Positions 7,532-14,121 of a DNA stretch of 14,121 nt are shown in pieces. This DNA is from Willaertia magna. Taxonomy: Eukaryota; Heterolobosea; Eutetramitea; Acrasida; Naegleriidae. The notes below the pieces were generated by a model. It searched no databases. It saw only the letters and a program-made list of their open reading frames with translations, and had not been told where the DNA came from. The stretch is taken from positions 1 through 14,121 of the forward strand of contig CADWAF010003726.1 of NCBI GenBank assembly GCA_902984215.1. Reading direction: 5' to 3'. A program made the translations under genes and the position numbers. Each line of letters opens with the position of its first letter. The stretch's first letter is position 1.

Positions 7532-10043
7532 AAACTTGAATTTTCCATTCTTGGTTGAATAAAGTTTGTTTTTGAGGTGGTAAGCTCCATGACCATAAAG
7601 TCTTTTGATCTTGTTTGCCCCATTTACAGTCGAAGAATACTAATTTACATTGTTTCTTTGCAAAGTATGCTGTGAAAGCAGCTGACATTGGTTCGGTAGT
7701 TAATTCAACATCAATACCAACAGTACACAAAGTACCATGGATATAAGCTTGTGGTTGTAAAGCTGCTTGGAAAGTTGCTCCTAAATCAACACCTGCGCGT
7801 ACAATTAACAAATTGATTTCTGCATTACCACTAATTAAGATAGATGCTGAAGGGACAACTTCAATCATTGCGCTTAATTGAGCGTCACATACTTGCCATC
7901 CCCAATTTACATTAACACCTAAATCTGCATTTACAGAGAATGTAATTGGAACAATATTAACCCAAACAGTATATGAAACACTAATACCCTTAGTAGTGTG
8001 ATATAATTGATAAGTGTGTAAGCTACAGTCATTCCAAATAGAGCCCAAAGTCTTTTGATAAATAACTTTTCCAAATACACTCAAGAAGATTTCATCAGCA
8101 ACTAATTGAGATCCTTGTTTAGCATAGTTAGCTTTTGCATCAATAATATTTGCTGCTTTTTCTCCCAAAACATTAATATCAGCAGTAACTTCAGCTAATC
8201 CTTCATAATTGAAGTTGGCATTATTACAATCAAAGTTGGTTCCAATAAATAATTCACCATGGAAATCAACGTCAATAGTGGATCCACCAACCTTATAATC
8301 TTTAGTTAAAGACTTATTATATGGATAGTTAGAATCATTTGCTTCTAGTCTATATTTCTTAACGAATGCCTTTAAGATCATCTTAATTGCTGATTGAATA
8401 TTCTTATCATTAATACCATTTAATTTAGAGATACGTTTTAAAACTTCACTAGATGGGACAACTTTTGGACCAGCATTATAAATACCTCCTAAAATACTGA
8501 CAAGTTGACTCTTGCTTTCTGCAGAATTAATAGATGACATTGCATTATCTAATAAGTTTAATAAAATTGATGAACCATATTGAGCAGTTCCTTGATCTAA
8601 AGATTTTCTTGAAAGTAATGAACCAAATGCTAAGAATGATGCATCTCTAATTTCTGCATAACTACTTTTAGTGAAAGATAAAATCTTATTAACTACATCC
8701 TTGGTTGGATTCTTTAAACCGGTATTGGAAGCTAATAATGTATGGAATAATAATTCTCTATCGGTTTCAGTTGTTAAGAATTCAGTAGTAAATAATGTTG
8801 TGAATAATGCATTGTTAGTATTAGCTAATAAATAGAATAATTTATCTCTTAAAACTTTGTTATTATTAGTCTTTAATGTTCTAATAAATTTAGTTAAAGT
8901 ACTTTTAACATAATTAACTTCATCATCATTTAAAGTTCTTCTGTTATAATATTTAGTTAATTTAATTAACTTGGAATGTACATTAACAATAGCATCATTA
9001 GATCCTAAAACTGATTCCATTAAATTATCTTCTAAAATAGGAACATTATTTTCTTCAAAATGATCAATAACTATTTGACCTAAATCAAATAAATTACTTG
9101 GAGTTAAATTATCCAAGGTAGCTGCAGAAAAAGTAACTGGAACTTGTCTTTGTGAAGATAAAGAAAGTTGTAAAGTACCAGTACTTCTCATATTCATATC
9201 AAATCCAGTACTATTGGTATACATTGCACGTTTCATTGATTGTAAATCCATAGAAGTTGCAGTTGTAACTTGAGTGTTAGAGGTCATTGTAATATAACCA
9301 CTTGGATGGATACTTGTTTGACTCACTGCATTAAGGTTAACATTCTTAGAGGTAACATCCTTATCGCTAAATGTCTTAACATCTTGTTGATTAAATTGTT
9401 TTGAAACAGTTAACATATCATCTCCACTTTCTAATTTTAATGCATTTCCTTGATAATTAGAAAAATGTACACCTAATGGATCTTGTTCTAAGACATTATT
9501 AGCAGTAGATGCAGTAACATAAGTTTGGAAAGCACTAATTGCACTAATCTTAACTTGAACAAAATACATATCATCAGCGGTATTATACCAAATAGTATCA
9601 ATCTTACCATTTGGTAATTGCCTATAATACATATCATAACCCAATGCTGAATCACTACCACTACTCATACCACTAAAAGGCTTAAGACTAGAAAGTGAAG
9701 CCTTGTTAGCACCAGTAGCAACATTTGCTTGTATTTTTTGGCGGTTTAATTTTGCATTAGATAAACTATTACCTACACCTACGGTAGTATCAAACATATT
9801 CATTTGAAAGATAAAAGAACCATCTTTTTGGATTTCATTACATCTAGTAAGTAAAACGCTATCTAATGTAGAAAAAGTACCATTTGTTTGTTGATTTGTT
9901 TGAGAAATAAATCCTCTTGCATCAACGGTACCGTGTAAATTATATTGAAATTCTTGACCTGGTTTATAAGTTAATTGTGTTGGCAAGGAGATGACACAAT
10001 GAAGTGTCAATAATAATAATGCTCCTATCGAAATTAGTTTCAT
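7530..10043 (-). CDS. Secreted large lipid transfer protein (vitellogenin/MTP-type)
   Basis: 837 residues with a signal peptide (hydrophobic 4-18, cleavage near 19-20). Residues 22-310 have the vitellogenin-N beta-barrel pattern: a Y-K-P-G-Q-E-F-Q-Y-N-L-H-G opening like the family's Y-x-Y-x-G strand, and alternating beta segments. Residues 320-565 are a run of amphipathic helices (for example LRDKLFYLL, EIRDASFLAFGSLL), matching the superhelix of lipovitellin, MTP and apolipophorin. Residues 590-800 form a separate beta-rich, partly hydrophobic domain with several Cys (606, 673, 719, 773, 799, 806), ending in a WSWSLPP motif. Relatives bind or load phospholipid and triglyceride in the secretory pathway; here the likely job is carrying or storing lipid in the lumen or outside the cell. 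It is shorter than animal vitellogenin and closer in size to MTP. It has more GC-ending codons than the HPS3-like gene, which may mean high expression. The family call rests on pattern, not alignment. Confidence 0.75.
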   Translation of the reverse strand: MKLISIGALLLLTLHCVISLPTQLTYKPGQEFQYNLHGTVDARGFISQTNQQTNGTFSTLDSVLLTRCNEIQKDGSFIFQMNMFDTTVGVGNSLSNAKLNRQKIQANVATGANKASLSSLKPFSGMSSGSDSALGYDMYYRQLPNGKIDTIWYNTADDMYFVQVKISAISAFQTYVTASTANNVLEQDPLGVHFSNYQGNALKLESGDDMLTVSKQFNQQDVKTFSDKDVTSKNVNLNAVSQTSIHPSGYITMTSNTQVTTATSMDLQSMKRAMYTNSTGFDMNMRSTGTLQLSLSSQRQVPVTFSAATLDNLTPSNLFDLGQIVIDHFEENNVPILEDNLMESVLGSNDAIVNVHSKLIKLTKYYNRRTLNDDEVNYVKSTLTKFIRTLKTNNNKVLRDKLFYLLANTNNALFTTLFTTEFLTTETDRELLFHTLLASNTGLKNPTKDVVNKILSFTKSSYAEIRDASFLAFGSLLSRKSLDQGTAQYGSSILLNLLDNAMSSINSAESKSQLVSILGGIYNAGPKVVPSSEVLKRISKLNGINDKNIQSAIKMILKAFVKKYRLEANDSNYPYNKSLTKDYKVGGSTIDVDFHGELFIGTNFDCNNANFNYEGLAEVTADINVLGEKAANIIDAKANYAKQGSQLVADEIFLSVFGKVIYQKTLGSIWNDCSLHTYQLYHTTKGISVSYTVWVNIVPITFSVNADLGVNVNWGWQVCDAQLSAMIEVVPSASILISGNAEINLLIVRAGVDLGATFQAALQPQAYIHGTLCTVGIDVELTTEPMSAAFTAYFAKKQCKLVFFDCKWGKQDQKTLWSWSLPPQKQTLFNQEWKIQV
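7558..7563 (+). terminator. Likely polyadenylation signal of the two-pass membrane protein gene
   Basis: AATAAA lies 51 bases after the + strand stop and is followed by a T/G-rich stretch (GTTTGTTTTTGAGG), the usual downstream element. It sits inside the coding region of the convergent lipid transfer protein gene, so the two mature transcripts would overlap as antisense pairs over some tens of bases. Confidence 0.45.
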
Positions 10044-10416
10044 TTATTTTTTTTTGTGATGAAAGATTAAATTTTGTTGTTTTTTTGGGTTGAAAACCGG
10101 GTGTAAAAAACTATTTTGGGACTCCGGGATCGGAGGCTTGGTTAAGGTTTGAGGTTTCCGTTCTATTATTGTATAAAAATTATAATTAAATAATTGTAAA
10201 TTATGTGTATTTTACAATAGATTTATACAACCAGTATGACCGTTAAACATTTTTTTTTTAATTTTTTTAATTATGTTATTTTTTAAATATTTTTAACATA
10301 AACAGTTTTAAAGATTTGATGAAGGATAAATTTTTATTGCAACTTTCCAAACGATTAATAAAGATCAACGTCTTAATTAACAGAAAGTAAATCTGCCAAT
10401 CAACATCACAAAAAAA
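10044..10416. promoter_or_regulatory. Divergent promoter between the lipid transfer protein and RGS-START genes
   Basis: 373 bases with no gene. The centre has nearly concentric inverted repeats: TTGTATAAA (10169-10177) with its reverse complement TTTATACAA (10222-10230), enclosing ATTGTAAA (10193-10200) and TTTACAAT (10211-10218). Each TATA-like element points toward one of the two genes: the + copy toward the RGS-START start 240 bases away, the - copy toward the lipid transfer protein start about 180 bases away. A GC-rich island unusual for this DNA spans about 10122-10136 and can form a 5-bp CTCCG/CGGAG stem with a 4-base loop. Long T-runs flank both sides. Both starts follow A-rich leaders. 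Confidence 0.5.
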
Positions 10417-11919
10417 ATGATTTCCAACGAAACGCTCATAAAACGAACAGTCAGTACATTAAGCAGTAATAACAGTTTCAATAGCAGCAATAACAGTAGC
10501 AGTAATAGCACTAATATCAATAACAATAAGAATAACCAACAGACTACATTCGATCCAAATCAATATTCCATTGTTTATGAAGAATTTATGGAAAATGAAG
10601 AATGCAGACAAATTTTCTTAAAATATTTACAAGAACATGCAGATTCTGAAGAAGCTCTTTGTTGTTTTAATGATTTAATACTTTACAAAAAACAATATGA
10701 AAAAATAATTGAAAATAAAAAGAAAAATAGTTTGGAATCTTATTTAACATTATTTGATAATATTTTAAATATAATTGATAAATATTGTCTTCCTTCAAGT
10801 GAGTTTGAACTGAATTTAAATTCATTTACAAAAAAAGATATTTTATTAAAAAAGGAACAAGTCACAAATCTAAAAAAAGAACTTTTAAATATTAAAGAAG
10901 AAACTATTTTAGAAAATATATTATCATTATTAGAATCTAATTACATTTTTGAAAAGATTGAATTGGCAGTCAACTTGGATTTAAAACTAGATCAATTCCC
11001 TAGATTTGTAAGAAGTGAAATGCTATATAATTTCCTAAAAAAGAAAGGAAAAGATTTTACACGAACGATAGCCTTAGATATAAGTAAAGGATATGAGGTT
11101 GATTTTAGATATAAACCTCAAGATTTTAGTTCAGTTCCATTAATGGATAAAGATATTTATTTCGCTTTATCTTTAGCTGAAGATAGTCCAGATTGGGAGT
11201 TAGTCAACTCAAAAACTAAACCTTTTCATTGTGAAGTATTCGTTACAAAAACTTCTTATATTATTGGTAAAGAGAGGATGGAAGGAATGAAATTATGTAA
11301 AATGTCAATCACTTTTCCTTTTGATAGAGATGAAATGTTAGAAGCGTTTTGTGATAGAGAATGTAGAAAATTAATTGATCCAATGTTATTTAAGATCAAT
11401 AATTTTAATTCATTAAATCCTTCTAAGGAAAATTTAGCTTGTCAATTTGGTGAAATATTCTTTAAATTACCTGTTCCTTTATTAAAGAAAAGATATATGC
11501 CATATGTCATAACTGCTGTGCATGATACAGTATTAGATTGTATAATTATTGTGCCAAGAACTTGTTATCCAAAAGATGAAAATTATACTGTACATAAAGA
11601 TTGTGTTGTAATGGAAGCGGTTGCTGGATTGTTATTCTATAATTTAGGAGACAACATGACAAGATTAATTTATTTCTATTATACAGATAGTAAAGTACCT
11701 TTAGGAAGTCATTTCGTATTTAAAAAGGCAGCAAAGAAGAGAGCTTCTGGTTTTTCAGAAGGTTTCGGAAAGGCAGTTCAATTATTAAGGGAGAAAAAGA
11801 AGAAAAATTTAGAGATTAATGACTTTTTTAAATTACAGCCAACCTTAGATGAAAATCAAAAGTTTTTTAAAAATCGTTCTTGGTATGAGGAATTATTAAA
11901 TAAAAAACGTTTGTTGTGA
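10417..11919 (+). CDS. RGS domain-START domain fusion protein
   Basis: 500 residues, cytosolic, no signal peptide. Residues 1-50 are Ser/Asn-rich low complexity. Residues 51-209 read as an RGS domain: a short opening helix (YEEFMENEECRQIFLKYLQ), an E-E-A-L-C-C-F-N-D helix, and the diagnostic final helix F-V-R-S-E-M-L-Y-N-F-L (197-207). At about 155 residues it is longer than the usual 120, with charged insertions in the middle. Residues 243-435 look like a START/Bet v 1-type lipid-binding domain: D-W-E-L-V, a T-K-T-S strand, a central long strand set, then G-D-N-M-T-R-L-I-Y-F and P-L-G-S-H-F into a C-terminal helix with KKAAKKR. RGS domains speed GTP hydrolysis by G-alpha; START domains hold a lipid. 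A lipid-controlled G-protein regulator is the natural inference. ATG follows an A-run; stop TGA, with AATAAA two bases later. It converges on the ADP-ribosyltransferase gene. Confidence 0.8.
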   Translation: MISNETLIKRTVSTLSSNNSFNSSNNSSSNSTNINNNKNNQQTTFDPNQYSIVYEEFMENEECRQIFLKYLQEHADSEEALCCFNDLILYKKQYEKIIENKKKNSLESYLTLFDNILNIIDKYCLPSSEFELNLNSFTKKDILLKKEQVTNLKKELLNIKEETILENILSLLESNYIFEKIELAVNLDLKLDQFPRFVRSEMLYNFLKKKGKDFTRTIALDISKGYEVDFRYKPQDFSSVPLMDKDIYFALSLAEDSPDWELVNSKTKPFHCEVFVTKTSYIIGKERMEGMKLCKMSITFPFDRDEMLEAFCDRECRKLIDPMLFKINNFNSLNPSKENLACQFGEIFFKLPVPLLKKRYMPYVITAVHDTVLDCIIIVPRTCYPKDENYTVHKDCVVMEAVAGLLFYNLGDNMTRLIYFYYTDSKVPLGSHFVFKKAAKKRASGFSEGFGKAVQLLREKKKKNLEINDFFKLQPTLDENQKFFKNRSWYEELLNKKRLL

Positions 11920-12107
11920 AAAATAAAATTAATATTTTTCAAACCATAATTTTGTTGCTTAAAAATAATTACCTGAATACTAATTTTTTTATAGAACAAA
12001 TTTTGAATATTTAATTGTAAAAATTAACTTTGCCTAAGGATTTGACTAAACTCGTATTTTTCATAAATAATAGTTTTGTAAAATTTTATTATTATTGTAA
12101 CTTGTTA
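11920..12107. terminator. Shared 3' region between the convergent RGS-START and ADP-ribosyltransferase genes
   Basis: 188 bases. AATAAA on the + strand is at 11922-11927, two bases after the TGA stop of the RGS-START gene. On the minus strand AATAAA is at 12090-12085, 18 bases after the TAG stop of the ADP-ribosyltransferase gene. TTGTAAA occurs at 12015-12021 and 12076-12082 on the + strand. Both 3' UTRs are probably short. No gene is seen. Confidence 0.5.
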
Positions 12108-13847
12108 CTAATGTTGAATAAAATTTTCATTCAGTTCCAATCTTTTTGCTGCCTTATTTGTTCTTAATGTATGAATATGAATAACACCTACTGCAACAAT
12201 TGACCCAAGTACAATTCCACCTAATACACTTGCAATAATAGCACCAATTAATTCTCCCAATTTATAACCAGTTACAGTATCCACAGGTGGTGTAATTGGA
12301 TCATTCTTTCCTTGTGTTGCTTGAATATAAACACCTTCACACCATCCTTCACAATAACCTAAATTACATGTCATTGTTGTACATGGACAATTTAATACTT
12401 CTTGTGATGTATCTAAACAATCTGGATCTAAAACTGAACCACAATTACAATCACAACCATCTGATGCATTAAAATATTTAGGTTCACATGTCCATTCAGG
12501 TGGAACATATTTCTTATCTTGACAAACTCCTTTATCATTACAAAATTGATTATCTAAACAACCAAATGCATAAGAACCAATTGTTTGTCCAAAACAATCT
12601 GGATCCCAAGCTCCACAACCACAATCACAACCATCACCACTTCCATAATAATCTGCAGGACAATTCCAATCTGATGGAATTGGTGCACCATTTGGAGCAA
12701 ATTGTGAAACACAAACTCCATTTTGAGAAGTTGTATTTGAACATTTATAAGAACCTGATTTTGGACAATTAAATAATGTTGCACTTTTAACATTACAATC
12801 TGGATCCCATGCACCACAATTACAATCACAACCATCACCACTACCAAAACTTAAAGGACTACATGACCAATTACTTGGCACACCAGTAGATGCTGCAGTA
12901 TAATAAAAACTATTTAAACTTCTCTTTCTATTTTCTTTTTCTTCTTTTAATTCTTGGATTTCTTCAACAGTTGGTAAAGATAAAATATCTTGTCTGATAT
13001 TAATGTTACCACCATTATTATTGTTATTATTATTCTTTCCAGGACATTTTACTTTTAATAGTTCAATGAAAGTGATTTGATTGACAATTGAAGGAGAAAT
13101 GGAAGAAGCCAAATCATTCCACCATTGTGAACTATTTCCAAAAGCTTTTACTTCAAAACACTTTCCAGGTGGAATAATTACTTCTAACTCACCTTGAAAT
13201 GGTAAACCTTGAACCCCTGTGATATCTCTACCACCACTTTTAGAAAAACGTAAAAGATATTGTCCATAACCAAAATTAGCTGCAACTTGTGCACTTTTTG
13301 ATGTACTAACAAATCCAGTATTTTGTAAAATGTCACCAACTTTTGGGACTTTATCTAAAGCTGTACCACGAAAAGTTTCTAATTCATATTTTGGTAATTT
13401 CTTTAAAGCTGTCACTAATCCAAATGTTAAATCATTTACCCAACCAGGTCTTTTACCATTATCATTATTATTTAAAGTAGTATTACTATAATTAATATTT
13501 GTTGTGTTTGTTGTAGTTTTTAAAAAACAATTTAAAAGACTATAAATTCTTGGTGATTCATTCTTATATGCATAAATACATTTATAATCAAAATTTGTTA
13601 AACCTGGATTATAAACTTTTTCTATTCCTAATTTCATTTCTTTAACGGTTGTGTGATTATTAAATTTATGACTAATATGTGAATCTAAAATACCGGCACA
13701 GTAATCAGCTAAAATATCTGCTTTACAAAATGGACCACTTTCTTGATGAAAATTATTTGTGAAAAAGAGAATGATCATCAGTACTGCCATTATTGACAAG
13801 TGGTGGGAAAGCGATTTTTGTTTGTGGCTTTTCGCGTTGGTGGACAT
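12108..13847 (-). CDS. Membrane-anchored ecto-ADP-ribosyltransferase with Cys-rich repeats
   Basis: 579 residues. An N-terminal hydrophobic stretch (17-32) acts as signal peptide or anchor. Residues 45-268 match the R-S-E class of mono-ADP-ribosyltransferases: a helical Y-x-N-x-x-x-R-I-Y-S-L-L-N region (about 93-106), FRG with Arg160, the GFVSTS strand with STS at 181-183, and GELEVIIPPG with Glu220 and Glu222 (EXE, usual for arginine-modifying members). All three signature motifs are intact. An Asn run (272-278) and a charged Glu/Lys linker lead to three Cys-rich repeats (324-504), then one membrane segment (531-557) and a short cytosolic tail. This predicts a cell-surface enzyme that transfers ADP-ribose from NAD+ to extracellular or lumenal protein arginines; target unknown. 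Potential N-glycosylation sites are frequent. The start is set by an A-run before the ATG and by the signal sequence. Stop TAG. ARTs of this class occur in animals, protists and bacteria; the host-type anchor argues for an endogenous surface protein. Confidence 0.8.
   Translation of the reverse strand: MSTNAKSHKQKSLSHHLSIMAVLMIILFFTNNFHQESGPFCKADILADYCAGILDSHISHKFNNHTTVKEMKLGIEKVYNPGLTNFDYKCIYAYKNESPRIYSLLNCFLKTTTNTTNINYSNTTLNNNDNGKRPGWVNDLTFGLVTALKKLPKYELETFRGTALDKVPKVGDILQNTGFVSTSKSAQVAANFGYGQYLLRFSKSGGRDITGVQGLPFQGELEVIIPPGKCFEVKAFGNSSQWWNDLASSISPSIVNQITFIELLKVKCPGKNNNNNNNGGNINIRQDILSLPTVEEIQELKEEKENRKRSLNSFYYTAASTGVPSNWSCSPLSFGSGDGCDCNCGAWDPDCNVKSATLFNCPKSGSYKCSNTTSQNGVCVSQFAPNGAPIPSDWNCPADYYGSGDGCDCGCGAWDPDCFGQTIGSYAFGCLDNQFCNDKGVCQDKKYVPPEWTCEPKYFNASDGCDCNCGSVLDPDCLDTSQEVLNCPCTTMTCNLGYCEGWCEGVYIQATQGKNDPITPPVDTVTGYKLGELIGAIIASVLGGIVLGSIVAVGVIHIHTLRTNKAAKRLELNENFIQH
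12336..12878 (-). repeat. Three Cys-rich repeats (W-x-C ... DGCDCxCG ... DPDC)
   Basis: Units span residues 324-382, 391-443 and 449-504 of the ADP-ribosyltransferase. Each begins with a W-x-C, then 8-9 residues, DGCDC-x-CG and DPDC, and ends with a C-x-G-x-C or similar EGF-like tail. The first two copies share GSGDGCDC and GAWDPDC exactly; the third reads GSVLDPDC and is the most diverged. I recall similar repeats in surface proteins of heterolobosean amoebae, but this is from memory. The even spacing suggests a disulfide-stabilised stalk between enzyme and membrane. Confidence 0.85.
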
Positions 13848-14121
13848 TTTTTTTTGAAGTGAAATTTTGGGCAGTTCTCTAAAATTTTTTTTTTTTATTT
13901 TTTGTAAATTAATTTTTTATCAATTTTTTGAGGGTTACTTGGTTTTGTGAGGTGACAGTATATTTTAAAAGGTTAATTGTAAAAAATTGTAAATTGCAAT
14001 AATGAAATTAATATCTGATTGAGTTGGTTCATTATATAAATTGCAGTTACCTATTTTGAAATCAGTATTAATTTTAGAAGTTGTTTAATATCCTTTAATA
14101 GGAATATCAATTAATTTTTTA
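13848..14121. promoter_or_regulatory. Upstream region of the ADP-ribosyltransferase gene
   Basis: 274 bases to the window edge with no gene seen. Long T-runs near 13848-13920 (A-runs on the coding strand) form the leader of the minus-strand gene. TTGTAAA occurs at 13902-13908, and two ATTGTAAA copies stand exactly 10 bases apart at 13976-13983 and 13986-13993. What lies to the right, and so whether this is a divergent or tandem promoter, cannot be seen. Confidence 0.4.

Noticed and set aside
7363..7623. 86-codon minus-strand frame spanning the convergent junction
   Set aside because: It overlaps the ends of two well-supported genes in another frame and has no recognisable content.
10122..10136. 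Small GC-rich hairpin (CTCCG/CGGAG) as a possible RNA gene
   Set aside because: The stem is only five base pairs and no tRNA boxes or larger fold are visible around it; noted only as part of the promoter.
12488..12847. Open frames on both strands over the Cys-rich repeats (12488-12772 + and 12554-12847 -)
   Set aside because: They are shadow frames kept open by the repeated Cys/Asp/Gly codons; the products are His/Asn- or Val-rich nonsense.
12108..13847. Bacterial-type ADP-ribosylating toxin acquired by transfer
   Set aside because: The protein has a eukaryotic surface layout (signal, Cys-rich stalk, single C-terminal membrane segment) and its base composition matches its neighbours.

Overview
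The window looks like nuclear DNA of a free-living amoeboflagellate-type protist, most likely a heterolobosean (Naegleria, Willaertia or a relative). It is very AT-rich, and all seven genes are single uninterrupted reading frames. Start codons follow A-runs, intergenic gaps are short (23-373 bases), and asparagine/serine runs sit in the cytosolic proteins. All three stop codons are used (TAA x3, TAG x3, TGA x1), which argues against a dictyostelid, where TAA dominates, and against a ciliate code. The exact genus cannot be fixed from the sequence alone.

Layout, left to right: (1) the 3' end of a class 3 (alpha/beta-hydrolase) lipase, + strand, cut by the window edge. (2) A secreted repeat protein that is more than half Lys and Tyr, + strand. 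(3) Convergent with it, a 1614-residue HPS3-like protein, a candidate BLOC-2 subunit for traffic to lysosome-related organelles, - strand. (4) Divergent from it, a two-pass membrane protein of unknown function, + strand. (5) Convergent with that, only 23 bases away, a secreted vitellogenin/MTP-type large lipid transfer protein, - strand. (6) Divergent from it, an RGS-START fusion, + strand. (7) Convergent with that, a membrane-anchored extracellular ADP-ribosyltransferase (R-S-EXE class) with three Cys-rich repeats, - strand.

The genes do not form an operon and share no obvious pathway. A loose theme is secretion, endomembrane traffic and lipid handling: lipase, lipid carrier, START domain, BLOC-2 subunit and two further secreted or surface proteins. 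The noncoding gaps hold the most unexpected signal. A TTGTAAA heptamer occurs about 14 times in roughly 1.7 kb of intergenic DNA and in every complete gap. One divergent promoter has a 15-bp perfect palindrome around an AP-1/Gcn4-like TGAGTCA. Another has nearly concentric inverted TATA-like and ATTGTAAA pairs. Several AATAAA signals lie on or next to stop codons. No tRNA, rRNA, CRISPR array or transposon was recognised.
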